39,760 bases of DNA, from NCBI RefSeq assembly GCF_913060805.1, contig NZ_CAJXTC010000045.1, forward strand, positions 1 through 39,760, in the 5' to 3' direction. The DNA is from an uncultured Draconibacterium sp. GTDB lineage: Bacteria; Bacteroidota; Bacteroidia; Bacteroidales; Prolixibacteraceae. Of this stretch, positions 17,542-27,037 are shown piece after piece (position 1 is the stretch's first letter; every line of letters starts with the position of its first letter). Made by a program: the position numbers and the translations under genes. The notes below the pieces were generated by a model. That model saw only the letters and a list, made by a program, of their open reading frames with translations. It searched no databases and was not told the DNA's origin.

Positions 17542-20500
17542 TTAACCCAAACTGTTCATTTCTGAGATTTCTTGTTCTTCCTTCGGTTTCTTCACTTTTT
17601 CTTCCAAAATCTGGAAAACCACGAACATGGCCGGAATAACCAAAATACCAATCATAGTACCGATAAACAGACCTCCCACAGCACCGGTTCCGATGGAGCG
17701 GTTACCGTTGGCGCCAACTCCGGTTCCGATAACCAGTGGAATCAATCCAACGATGAATGCAAACGATGTCATCAAAATCGGGCGAAGTCGGGCAGTGGCC
17801 CCTTCAACGGCAGCCTCAATAATCGACAGACCTGATTCGCGTCGTTGTCGGGCAAACTCTACAATAAGAATCGCATTCTTAGCCAGAAGTCCGATAAGCA
17901 TTACCAGCGAAATTTGCAGGTAAATGTTGTTTTCAACACCTAAAATGCGGGCGAAGATGAACGCTCCGGCAATACCAATTGGCAGCGAGACAATAATCGA
18001 AAGTGGCATGATGTAACTCTCGTACTGGGCAGCCAGCAGGAAGTATACGAAAATCAAACTCAAAATAAAGATGATGATGGTTTGATTTCCTGCGTTGATT
18101 TCCTCGCGGGTGATACCCGAGAATTCGTAGTCGTAACCCGTTGGTAAAAGATCGGCAGCCACTTCGCGAACAGCTTCAATGGCGTCACCCGAACTGTAAC
18201 CCGCATTTGGGTTGCCGTTTACCGTAATGGCGGTGTACATATTAAAACGGTTAATCGTTTCAGGTCCGTACACTCTTGTTAGCGTAATGAACTCCGAAAT
18301 AGGAGCCATTTCGCCGGTGCCGGTACGTACTTTAATATTATTTAAGTCTTCAGGATTTCCGCGGTATTGTGCTTCCGACTGTACCATTACACGGTATTGT
18401 TTACCAAAACGGTTAAAGTCGGAGGCGTAATATCCACCAATGTACCCTTGCATTGCCGAAAGAACGGAGCTCACTTCCAAACCCGAACGCATACAACGAG
18501 CAGCATCGACATCAATTTTGTATTGCGGAAAATTGGTGTTAAATGCCGTACGTGCATATTGAATTTCGGGACGCTGATTTAGGGCGCCAAGGAAATTATT
18601 GGCCACTTTCTCAAAGTCTTGAATATCGCCACCGGTTTTGTCTTCCAATTGTAATTCGAAACCGCCGGTAACACTAAATCCGGGAACCATTGGTGGCGAG
18701 AAGATAATAATACGTGCACCTTTAATTTGCGAGGTAAGCATGTACAGTTTTTGCACAATGCTGTTCAAATCCTGTCCTTCACCTTTTCGTTCGTCGAAAG
18801 GTTTTAAACCGGCAATGATCATCGCGTAAGGCGATCCCTGTCCTCCCATAAATGAGAATCCGGTTACAACAGTTCGTCCGTTAATTTCTGGTATTGTTTC
18901 TAATATTGCATCAACTTGTTTCGCAACTTCTGCTGTTCTTTCTCCCGAAGAAGCCGGAGGCATAGCAATATCAACAAACATTCGGCCGGTATCTTCCGCA
19001 GGAACAAAACCTGTCGACGTTGTTTTCATCAGGTAACCAAGCACGGCAACAAAAATGATGATCATTGTTCCGGCCAGTAATTTCTTATTGATAAAGAAAT
19101 GGGTTACCTTTTTGTATTTCCCGGTCATACTTTCAAATGCGGTGTTAAAAGCAACATAAAAGCGTTTCATTACACCTTTTTGTCCTTTTTCTTCTTCGCT
19201 GTGTGGTTTTAGGAAAAGCGCACAAAGGGCAGGACTCAGGGTAAGCGCATTAATTGCTGAAAGTATGATGGCGACAGTAAGCGTAATACCAAATTGTTTG
19301 TAGAACACTCCGGTGGTTCCGGTTATAAATGTTACCGGAATAAACACCGCTGCCATAACCAGGGTAATAGAAACAATGGCTGTTGAAATTTCGTTCATTG
19401 CCGAAATTGCAGCGTTTTTAGCACTCCGCGCCCCGGAGTCGAGTTTGGCGTGAACCGCTTCCACCACCACAATGGCATCGTCGACCACAATACCGATGGC
19501 GAGTACCAGCGCGAACAGCGTTAGCAGGTTGATGGTAAATCCAAATAAGTTAAGGAAGAAGAAGGTACCAATAATTGATACCGGAACGGCGATTGCCGGA
19601 ATAAGCGTTGCCCTGAAATTTTGCAGGAACACAAAAACCACAATAAATACCAGGATAAACGCCTCGAGCAAAGTGTGCAATACTTTTTCGATTGAGGCAT
19701 CGAGGAATTCGTTGGTGTTCATGAGCTCCATATAATCAACTCCCGGAGGAAATGACAGGGAAGCTTCTTCAAGTGTGCGTTCGATTTCCAGAATTACTTC
19801 GCGGGCGTTTGATCCGGCCGATTGGAAGATGGCCATACTAATACCCGGTTGTCCCTGGGTTTGTGTCATTGCTGTGTAATCGAGCGAACCAAATTCAACT
19901 CGGGCAACATCACCAAGTCGCAAAATATTTCCGTCTTCGTCTGATTTTATTACAATGTTTTCAAACTCTTCAGGCTGGGTGAGTTTTCCACGGTAACGGA
20001 TTACGTACTCAAAACTCTGACCGTTTTCGCTACCAAAACGACCGGGAGCGGCCTCAAGGTTTTGTGCGTTCAGTGCACCCACAACATCGGCAGGTATTAA
20101 ATTGTAGTTCGACATGATATCCGGTTTTAACCAAATACGCATCGAGTAGTCTTTTCGCCCAAAAACCATCGCTTCACCTACACCATTAATACGTTGTACT
20201 TGTGGCAGCAGGTTAATTTTCGAATAGTTCTGCAGGAATGTTTCGTCGTATCTTCCGTCTTTACTGTACAGCGAAAATACCATTAACATGTTGTTCTGGC
20301 GCTTGGCAGTAAGAACTCCCGCACGCGTAACCTCGGCAGGTAACAGCGCGTTGGCACGTGCCACACGGTTCTGAACGTTAACGGCTGCCATATCCGGATC
20401 GGTTCCTTGTTTAAAGTACACCTGAATTGTGGCCGACCCGTTGTTACTCGCTGTTGAACTCATGTAAATCATGTCTTCAACACCGTTAATCTGTTCTTCG

Positions 20501-20694
20501 AGCGGAATAACCACACTGTTCAGAACGGTTTGCGCATCGGCACCGGTGTAGTTAGCCGATACCCGGATTGTTGGCGGAGCAATATCGGGATACTGCTCGA
20601 TGGGTAAAGTGGTAATTCCCAGCACACCGAGAATAACCAGCAGGATTGAAATAACCGTTGAAAGTACCGGCCTTTCTATAAATTTTCTAAACAT
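17542..20694 (-). CDS. RND multidrug efflux transporter, HAE1 (AcrB-like) family
   Basis: The 1050-residue inner-membrane protein has the full AcrB architecture: a transmembrane helix at 10-30, a periplasmic loop, a helix block at about 340-550, a second periplasmic loop and a final helix block from about 870. The proton-relay residues are present: the Asp pair in GIVVDDAIVVVEAV of helix 4 and the Lys in GLLAKNAILIVEFA of helix 10. The sequence MFRKFIERPVLSTVISILLV is the usual start. It exports hydrophobic or amphiphilic compounds by proton antiport with the flanking adaptor and outer-membrane factor. Confidence 0.96.
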   Translation of the reverse strand: MFRKFIERPVLSTVISILLVILGVLGITTLPIEQYPDIAPPTIRVSANYTGADAQTVLNSVVIPLEEQINGVEDMIYMSSTASNNGSATIQVYFKQGTDPDMAAVNVQNRVARANALLPAEVTRAGVLTAKRQNNMLMVFSLYSKDGRYDETFLQNYSKINLLPQVQRINGVGEAMVFGRKDYSMRIWLKPDIMSNYNLIPADVVGALNAQNLEAAPGRFGSENGQSFEYVIRYRGKLTQPEEFENIVIKSDEDGNILRLGDVARVEFGSLDYTAMTQTQGQPGISMAIFQSAGSNAREVILEIERTLEEASLSFPPGVDYMELMNTNEFLDASIEKVLHTLLEAFILVFIVVFVFLQNFRATLIPAIAVPVSIIGTFFFLNLFGFTINLLTLFALVLAIGIVVDDAIVVVEAVHAKLDSGARSAKNAAISAMNEISTAIVSITLVMAAVFIPVTFITGTTGVFYKQFGITLTVAIILSAINALTLSPALCALFLKPHSEEEKGQKGVMKRFYVAFNTAFESMTGKYKKVTHFFINKKLLAGTMIIIFVAVLGYLMKTTSTGFVPAEDTGRMFVDIAMPPASSGERTAEVAKQVDAILETIPEINGRTVVTGFSFMGGQGSPYAMIIAGLKPFDERKGEGQDLNSIVQKLYMLTSQIKGARIIIFSPPMVPGFSVTGGFELQLEDKTGGDIQDFEKVANNFLGALNQRPEIQYARTAFNTNFPQYKIDVDAARCMRSGLEVSSVLSAMQGYIGGYYASDFNRFGKQYRVMVQSEAQYRGNPEDLNNIKVRTGTGEMAPISEFITLTRVYGPETINRFNMYTAITVNGNPNAGYSSGDAIEAVREVAADLLPTGYDYEFSGITREEINAGNQTIIIFILSLIFVYFLLAAQYESYIMPLSIIVSLPIGIAGAFIFARILGVENNIYLQISLVMLIGLLAKNAILIVEFARQRRESGLSIIEAAVEGATARLRPILMTSFAFIVGLIPLVIGTGVGANGNRSIGTGAVGGLFIGTMIGILVIPAMFVVFQILEEKVKKPKEEQEISEMNSLG

Positions 20695-20714
20695 AACTGT
20701 TGTCTTCTAAATTA

Positions 20715-21890
20715 TTAATTGTTCGAAGGTTGGTTGCTGTTGGCTACCGCTTGTCCGGCTAACTTGGGTTTAATTTGCATGCCATCGCGAAGAGTTGTAA
20801 TTCCTTCAACCACAATTTTATCGCCGGCTTTAAGTCCCGAGGTAACCACAAAAACGTCTTTCAAATCGCCGGCTACTATCTGAATTTCAGTATTTACAAC
20901 TTTGTTTTCGCTGTTGGTTACGTATACAAAATGTTTTCCCTGAATTTCGTAACTGGCCGGTTGCGGAACCAGCAAAACATCTTCCATGTAATTTGGTAAA
21001 CGAATATTTCCGCTTCCTCCCGAGCGAAGGTTTCCTTCAGCGTTAGGGAACGAAGCACGCATATTTATCGCACCGGTTTGCGGATCGATAACTCCACTGG
21101 CAATTTCGATTTTACCTTTTTGCGCGTAAACCGATTGATCGGGTAAGATCAGGTCAACTTCCGGCAGGTTTGCCAGTTTTTCGCCGGTGGTAGCACCTTC
21201 CAGGTTTTTAGTCAATTGTAAAAATGCCTTTTCGTTGATCGAAAAATAAGCACGCATAGTTGATGTATTGGAAACAGTTGTAAGCGGCTGCGCCACCGAA
21301 CTGCTAACCAAACTACCAACGCGGTAAGGGAAAGTTCCGATATAACCGTCCGTTGGGCTGCTTATCATGGTATATTCGAGGTTGGCTTTTGCATTGGCTA
21401 AATTAGCCTGTGCCTGTGCCAACTGTGCTTCGGCCGCTTGTAAATTGGTTTTAACCGATTCGAGCTGAAACTCGCTGACAATGTTTTTCTCTACCAGCGG
21501 CTCGGTTTTCTCCAATTCGATTTTTGCTGTGGCTACCTGCGATTCGGCAACTTTAATCTGTGCTTCGGCCGATCGAACCTGCGCACGAATATCGTTGGCA
21601 TTTATCTGAAAAAGAAGCTGGCCTTTTTTCACATAGTCACCTTCGTCGACAAAAATTTTCTCGATGTAACCGGCAACTCTCGGGCGGATCTCAACGGTTT
21701 GTTCACCTTCCAGAGTGGCTGGAAAAGCCTGATAAAGCGTAATGTTTTGCGGCTTAAGCTCTTGTATAAGGTACTCAGCAACCTGTCCGCCCATCATTGG
21801 GTTAGCTCCCTGTTGTTTGTTCGAACAGGAAGAAAAAAGTAAAAGAATGGCAACTGTGGCCACGCTTGTAAATTGTGCAATTGTTTTCAT
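20715..21890 (-). CDS. RND efflux periplasmic adaptor (membrane fusion protein, AcrA-like)
   Basis: The 391-residue lipoprotein (signal MKTIAQFTSVATVAILLLFS, then SC) has the membrane-fusion-protein order: split lipoyl domain (VAGYIEKIFVDEGDYVKKGQ and later EYTMISSPTDGYIG), a helical hairpin of about 90 residues between them, a beta-barrel domain and a membrane-proximal domain. It links the RND pump to the outer-membrane factor. The ATG at 21890 starts the signal peptide; the frame is open to 21926. It follows the MarR gene directly and precedes the pump gene by 20 bp. Confidence 0.95.
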   Translation of the reverse strand: MKTIAQFTSVATVAILLLFSSCSNKQQGANPMMGGQVAEYLIQELKPQNITLYQAFPATLEGEQTVEIRPRVAGYIEKIFVDEGDYVKKGQLLFQINANDIRAQVRSAEAQIKVAESQVATAKIELEKTEPLVEKNIVSEFQLESVKTNLQAAEAQLAQAQANLANAKANLEYTMISSPTDGYIGTFPYRVGSLVSSSVAQPLTTVSNTSTMRAYFSINEKAFLQLTKNLEGATTGEKLANLPEVDLILPDQSVYAQKGKIEIASGVIDPQTGAINMRASFPNAEGNLRSGGSGNIRLPNYMEDVLLVPQPASYEIQGKHFVYVTNSENKVVNTEIQIVAGDLKDVFVVTSGLKAGDKIVVEGITTLRDGMQIKPKLAGQAVANSNQPSNN

Positions 21891-21927
21891 GTTTTCGTAT
21901 CTATAATTTTTAATTTTCAATATCATG

Positions 21928-22377
21928 TTAGCAACCCGACAGGCAGTCTTTAAAACCTGTGTTTAATTGTATTTTAGAAATCACATTCTCAAAAATTGTA
22001 AGTTCTTCCTGCGAAACTCCATCCAATAGCTCCGACGATACTTCCACTGACTTGGCTTTGAGCTGCTCAAATATTTCCAATCCTTGAGTGCTTAGCATTA
22101 AGTGTTTTTTGCGTTTATCGTCTTCGTCTTGTGTGCGTGTTACATAACCCAAATCAATAAGCGTATTAATCTGGCGTGTAATAATTGATTTGTCCTTCAA
22201 AAAATGATTAGCAAGATCTTGCTGTGTAGATTCTGAGTTTTCGTTGATGAAGTGTAGAACTACAAACTGTTCCAGGGTCAGTTCTATATTACTGTCCTTA
22301 TATTTTTCCATTAACTTGTAGCGCACCAATTTCATGGTTTGCCCAAGTAAATAGGTTAATGGTTTTTGCGTTTTCAT
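21928..22377 (-). CDS. MarR family transcriptional regulator
   Basis: The 149-residue protein has the MarR winged helix-turn-helix: DLANHFLKDKSIITRQINTL as recognition region and DEDDKRKKHLMLSTQG as wing. MarR proteins are dimers that usually repress efflux genes and release DNA on ligand binding. It is the first gene of the efflux operon, 37 bp before the adaptor gene. Two identical-pattern palindromes upstream are probable operators. The ATG at 22377 gives the normal length; the frame is open to 22425. Confidence 0.92.
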   Translation of the reverse strand: MKTQKPLTYLLGQTMKLVRYKLMEKYKDSNIELTLEQFVVLHFINENSESTQQDLANHFLKDKSIITRQINTLIDLGYVTRTQDEDDKRKKHLMLSTQGLEIFEQLKAKSVEVSSELLDGVSQEELTIFENVISKIQLNTGFKDCLSGC

Positions 22378-22416
22378 GACTTTCTCTCGTTTCTGTGGCA
22401 CAAAGCTAAAACAAAT

Positions 22417-22435
22417 TAGTTGCAAAAGTCAACTA
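22417..22435. promoter_or_regulatory. Probable MarR operator, proximal copy
   Basis: The sequence TAGTTGCAAAAGTCAACTA is a perfect palindrome of 6-bp arms around 7 bases, 40 bp before the MarR start codon on the minus strand. The same arms and spacing recur at 22532-22552, as expected for a dimeric MarR protein regulating its own operon. Confidence 0.65.
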
Positions 22436-22531
22436 GTTTTGTGAAATTTATTTTAAGAAATTCTAAATAAAACATAATCTATTGATAGATAGCGTGGTAT
22501 TAAGCGTTTGGTTTGTTAACACAAAATAAAC

Positions 22532-22552
22532 ATAGTTGTAAAATGCAACTAT
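22532..22552. promoter_or_regulatory. Probable MarR operator, distal copy
   Basis: The sequence ATAGTTGTAAAATGCAACTAT has 7-bp arms around 7 bases and shares TAGTTG-N7-CAACTA with the proximal copy, with centres 116 bp apart. It lies between the efflux operon and the 3' end of the unknown gene at 22610. Confidence 0.6.
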
Positions 22553-22609
22553 AATAGATAAAAGTAGCTTAGGAGGAAAAGTGGATAGATTGTTTACGAG
22601 AGCGAACTT

Positions 22610-23323
22610 TTATTCCTCTATATCGAAAACGAACTCAGTGTTTGGGTATTCAGGAGTGACAAACTTATTCGTGTACTGTTCAATCTCCTTAATCCGGTTT
22701 TTAAAATCCTCACTTGGGGTTCCATTAAATTTTGAGATATTTAATATAAAGTGGAAATCCAATCCGGAATGGCGTTGTACATTATTAATAGTATCAACAA
22801 TTAAACGTTGAATATCATGCAGCAAACGCTCTTCATTCATGTTGCCAACAAGAAAAACAATACTTTTTTTGCCTTTAATTTCTTCGTCCGGTTCCATGGC
22901 ATTGCTTGAGCTTTCTTCAAAATCAGGAGCCTTGACTTCACAAAAAATATTCTTTTCAAGATTGCTAAATTGCAATTCCCCTTTAGGCATCAGTGTATCC
23001 TTATCGATTACCTGAAAATAAACCAATCCATTTTCAGTCTGATTATTATACCCTTTATACAGCCAGTAAGTGAGTTCCTGTCCTTGCGCATTCATTGTTG
23101 CCAAATCTGTAATTATAAATGATTCAGAACCAGGAAGAGATGCCAATGTTGCAGATACAAAATCATTGGTATATTCGGTCATAGTCACTTCAGTAACAGA
23201 ACCATCTGAAAGTTTTACAAACATGATGTTTGGATTTTTCTGACTTAATTCCTTCCCAATTATCTGCTGATTGATCTCTTTGATATACTTTTTAAGCTCT
23301 ATGGCCGCCTTCAGGTATTCCAT
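22610..23323 (-). CDS. Protein of unknown function divergent from nifH
   Basis: The 237-residue protein is not recognised. It has no signal peptide or membrane segment and is acidic towards the C-terminus. The N-terminal region (1-95) looks alpha/beta, with GSESFIITDLATMNAQGQELTYW near the middle. A low-complexity acidic linker (about 140-155) follows, then a second part starting KGKKSIVFLVGNMNEERLLHDIQRLIVDTINNV. The ATG at 23323 was chosen; a TTG at 23344 is possible. It shares a 449-bp regulatory region with nifH, so a nitrogen-related role is possible, but nothing in the protein shows one. Confidence 0.7.
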   Translation of the reverse strand: MEYLKAAIELKKYIKEINQQIIGKELSQKNPNIMFVKLSDGSVTEVTMTEYTNDFVSATLASLPGSESFIITDLATMNAQGQELTYWLYKGYNNQTENGLVYFQVIDKDTLMPKGELQFSNLEKNIFCEVKAPDFEESSSNAMEPDEEIKGKKSIVFLVGNMNEERLLHDIQRLIVDTINNVQRHSGLDFHFILNISKFNGTPSEDFKNRIKEIEQYTNKFVTPEYPNTEFVFDIEE

Positions 23324-23486
23324 ATTCCAATAAATTTTCTTCAAAAATATTCCATATCAGCAATCTACCTAAATGATTTCCCAAATGAGAGTTATGCTTA
23401 ACCTTAAATTGAAAATTAAAACACTGCGGAGCGGTGTATTTTACGGTGACCTTATTTCTTTCCACTTTTTCACATTCACTTCCATT

Positions 23487-23502
23487 CCTACCAAAATGTA
23501 GG
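23487..23502. promoter_or_regulatory. Distal palindrome of the nifH control region
   Basis: The sequence CCTACCAAAATGTAGG has 5-bp perfect arms and a 6-base centre. It is the same site as at 23585-23604 and is exactly 100 bp from it, centre to centre. It lies about 247 bp before the predicted nifH transcription start. Confidence 0.55.
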
Positions 23503-23584
23503 TTACCTCAATGTTAACACCCCGAATGCCCTTTAAACATGGGCTTCTTAAAAATTTCCACCTTATTGTGCGTTATACGGTATC

Positions 23585-23604
23585 ATCCTACAAAAATGTA
23601 GGAT
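23585..23604. promoter_or_regulatory. Proximal palindrome of the nifH control region
   Basis: The sequence ATCCTACAAAAATGTAGGAT has 7-bp perfect arms around AAAAAT. It lies about 147 bp before the predicted transcription start, within the range from which enhancer-binding activators act on sigma-54 promoters. It is a candidate site for the NifA-like protein, though a separate repressor is equally possible. Confidence 0.58.
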
Positions 23605-23715
23605 TACTTCTCTTGAATTTTCCTGAAAATAAAATTTATAAAATTTTTTAGCTACAGAATATCAGTTGGTTAGCGGTGGTTTGTGTTGTAAAACTATGTT
23701 GTCGAGCATATTCTT

Positions 23716-23731
23716 TGGCACCAATATGGCA
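23716..23731 (+). promoter_or_regulatory. Sigma-54 (-24/-12) promoter of nifH
   Basis: The sequence TGGCACCAATATGGCA has the invariant GG and GC with exactly 10 bases between them. The -24 block TGGCAC is perfect and the -12 block differs from TTGCA by one base. Transcription would start near 23742, about 31 bases before the nifH ATG. Confidence 0.82.
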
Positions 23732-23760
23732 CATAGGAAATCAAACGATTTAAACTTTAA

Positions 23761-24597
<837 letters not shown>

Positions 24598-24651
24598 GTC
24601 AACCAGATCAACTAACAAAACAAAATTAAAAACCTTTAAAAATCAGTAGTT

Positions 24652-24978
24652 ATGTTAATGATAAGAGCCATTGTGCGCCCAGAGAAATCAAGTAAAGTTT
24701 TAAAAGCCCTGTTTGAAGCAGGATACATCGCAGTTACTAAGATTCCGGTAGTGGGTAGAGGTAAACAGCGTGGTATTAAAATCGGTGATATTACTTATGA
24801 CGAACTTCCGAAAGAGATGTTGATTATGGTGATTAAAGATGAAGACAAAGACTTCGCAATCAGCACCATTATGGAAGCAGCTCGCACGGAGCCGAAAGGT
24901 GCATTTGGAGACGGAAAAATATTCGTTACTGCAGTAGATGAGGCCTACACCATCAGCCGCGGAACTAAAGAATTATAA
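24652..24978 (+). CDS. nifI1: Nitrogenase-associated PII protein NifI1
   Basis: The 108-residue protein is a PII (GlnB family) member of the NifI1 branch. It starts MLMIRAIVRPEKSSKVLKAL, with VGRGKQRGIKIGDITYDELPKEM spanning the T-loop, and ends with GDGKIFVTAVDEAYTI. Its position directly after nifH and before nifI2 and nifD is the arrangement of methanogens, clostridia and green sulfur bacteria. There NifI1 and NifI2 bind the MoFe protein and switch activity off when nitrogen is sufficient, with 2-oxoglutarate as antagonist. The role here follows from that known system. Confidence 0.95.
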   Translation: MLMIRAIVRPEKSSKVLKALFEAGYIAVTKIPVVGRGKQRGIKIGDITYDELPKEMLIMVIKDEDKDFAISTIMEAARTEPKGAFGDGKIFVTAVDEAYTISRGTKEL

Positions 24979-24996
24979 TTCTAAAATCAGACGACT

Positions 24997-25371
24997 ATGA
25001 AGATGGTATTGGCGATCATCAGGATCGATAAAATGAATGCAACAAAAAGGGCTTTAACCGCGGCAGGTATCACATCGATGACTGCAACCGGAAAAGTTTT
25101 CGGACGCGGAAAAGGTGCCTGGGATGCACAAGTGTTGGAAGGTGTAAAACAAGATATGCCTGAAGCAATTGCCCATCTCGGAAAAGAACCAAGACTGAGA
25201 CCACAGCGTGTACTAAATATTGCGGTTTCCGACCACAATGTACAGTTAACAGTTGATACGATTATCGAAGTTAATCAGACGCCTGCTCCCGGCGACGGAA
25301 AAATATTTGTTCTTCCGTTGGATGATACCTACAGGGTTCGTACCGGCGAAACAGGAACGACAATCCTTTAA
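24997..25371 (+). CDS. nifI2: Nitrogenase-associated PII protein NifI2
   Basis: The 124-residue PII-family protein is longer than NifI1 because of an enlarged T-loop region (VFGRGKGAWDAQVLEGVKQD and following). It has the PII C-terminal segment GDGKIFVLPLDDTYRVRTGE. It starts 18 bp after nifI1 and ends 16 bp before nifD, so the two PII proteins and nitrogenase are co-expressed. NifI2 forms hetero-oligomers with NifI1 in the known systems. Confidence 0.95.
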   Translation: MKMVLAIIRIDKMNATKRALTAAGITSMTATGKVFGRGKGAWDAQVLEGVKQDMPEAIAHLGKEPRLRPQRVLNIAVSDHNVQLTVDTIIEVNQTPAPGDGKIFVLPLDDTYRVRTGETGTTIL

Positions 25372-25387
25372 TTAAAAAGACAAAATT

Positions 25388-27019
25388 ATGCCAAATAAAA
25401 AAGATTATACAAACGGTTTGCCCGATCCTTCTCAACTGAAGGAGGAGATGCTGGCAAAATATCCCCGGAAAGTAGCTAAAAAGCGGTCTAAGGCAATGGT
25501 AATCAACGATCCTGAAGAAAATCAGGAGATTGCAGCCAATATTCGTACCATACCCGGGATTATTACACAGCGTGGATGTACCTACGCAGGATGTAAGGGT
25601 GTGGTTTTAGGACCAACACGCGATATCATCAACCTGGTTCACGGACCAATTGGATGTAGTTTTTACGCCTGGTTAACGCGTCGTAACCAAACACGTGTTC
25701 CTGAAGGTGGAGATAACTTTATTACTTATTCTTTCTCTACCGATATGCAAGACGAAAACATTGTATTTGGTGGCGAAAAGAAACTGAAAGAAGCAATTCG
25801 CGAAGCATTTGATATTTTCAATCCAAGTTCAATCGGTATTTTCTCAACTTGTCCGGTAGGTTTGATTGGTGATGACGTTCATGCAGTAGCCCGCGAAATG
25901 AAAGAAGAATTGGGTATCAATATCTTCGGATTCAGTTGCGAAGGTTACCGCGGAGTATCACAGTCAGCCGGTCACCACATTGCCAACAACGGGGTATTTA
26001 AAAACGTGGTTGGTAATAACGACCGTCCTCGCAAAGGTAAATTCCAGGTGAACTTACTGGGAGAATACAATATTGGTGGTGATGCTTTCGAAATTGAAGC
26101 ATTGTTCGAAGAAGTTGGTGTTGAATTGTTGTCTACTTTCTCTGGTAACTCTACTATCGAAAGTATGGAATATTCACACACTGCCGACCTGAACATGGTT
26201 ATGTGTCACCGTTCCATCAACTACATTGCCGAAATGATGGAAGAGAAATACGGTATCCCATGGTTTAAAGTCAACTTTATCGGAGCCGAATCAACTGCAA
26301 AATCATTGCGTAAAATGGCCGATTACTTTGGCGATAAGGAATTATCAGCCAAAGTTGAAGAAGTTATCGCTCGCGAGATGGCGAAAGTAAAAGCAGTTGC
26401 CGATGTGGTTAAACCTAAAACGGAAGGCAAACTTGCCATGATGTTCGTTGGTGGATCACGTGCTCACCATTATCAGGATTTGTTTACAGAGCTTGGAGTA
26501 AAAACAGTTTCTGCCGGATATGAATTTGCGCACCGCGATGATTACGAAGGTCGTGAAGTTATTCCTAACATTAAAATCGACGCTGATACCCGTAACATCG
26601 AAGACCTTGTGGTTGAAAAAGACGAAGCCCATTTCCGCGATGACCTGGTAGAGAAAAAAGCCAAGTTGGAAGAAAGCGGTTATCAGTTTAAAGACTACAA
26701 AGGTATGATGCCAGATATGAAAAAGAACTCGCTGGTAATCGACGATGTAAACCACTGGGAAACTGAAAAGCTGATCGAATTCTATAAGCCTGATGTATTC
26801 TGCGCAGGTATTAAAGAAAAATATGTTGTTCAGAAATACGGAGTGCCATTAAAACAGTTGCACTCGTACGACTACGGCGGTCCTTATGCTGCATTTGGAG
26901 GAGCCATTAATTTCTACACTGAAATGGAGCGTATGCTGGGAACCAAAATATGGAAACTGGTTGATGCACCTTGGAAACTCGAACCAGAGATTGTAGGAAG
27001 TGTAACTGTAGATGCTTAA
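25388..27019 (+). CDS. nifD: Nitrogenase molybdenum-iron protein alpha chain NifD
   Basis: NifD carries FeMo-cofactor, the site of N2 reduction. The 543-residue chain has P-cluster cysteines at 64, 90 and 155 (in RGCTYAGC, GPIGCSF, FSTCPVG), and the cofactor ligands Cys273 (MVMCHRS) and His492 in LHSYDYGGPYA. HSYDYGGP marks it as molybdenum type and not the vanadium or iron-only type. It is about 50 residues longer than the Azotobacter chain because of an insertion around 385-440, as in Clostridium pasteurianum NifD. It lies 16 bp after nifI2 and 18 bp before nifK. Confidence 0.98.
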   Translation: MPNKKDYTNGLPDPSQLKEEMLAKYPRKVAKKRSKAMVINDPEENQEIAANIRTIPGIITQRGCTYAGCKGVVLGPTRDIINLVHGPIGCSFYAWLTRRNQTRVPEGGDNFITYSFSTDMQDENIVFGGEKKLKEAIREAFDIFNPSSIGIFSTCPVGLIGDDVHAVAREMKEELGINIFGFSCEGYRGVSQSAGHHIANNGVFKNVVGNNDRPRKGKFQVNLLGEYNIGGDAFEIEALFEEVGVELLSTFSGNSTIESMEYSHTADLNMVMCHRSINYIAEMMEEKYGIPWFKVNFIGAESTAKSLRKMADYFGDKELSAKVEEVIAREMAKVKAVADVVKPKTEGKLAMMFVGGSRAHHYQDLFTELGVKTVSAGYEFAHRDDYEGREVIPNIKIDADTRNIEDLVVEKDEAHFRDDLVEKKAKLEESGYQFKDYKGMMPDMKKNSLVIDDVNHWETEKLIEFYKPDVFCAGIKEKYVVQKYGVPLKQLHSYDYGGPYAAFGGAINFYTEMERMLGTKIWKLVDAPWKLEPEIVGSVTVDA

Positions 27020-27037
27020 AGAATAGGAGGAAAAATT

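Noticed and set aside
23421-23435. Small CACTGC/GCGGTG hairpin as terminator or operator
   Set aside because: It is short, has no T run, and is not repeated, so no function can be assigned.
23345-23715. Classical NifA site TGT-N10-ACA upstream of nifH
   Set aside because: Every TGT was checked and none is followed by ACA after 10 bases.
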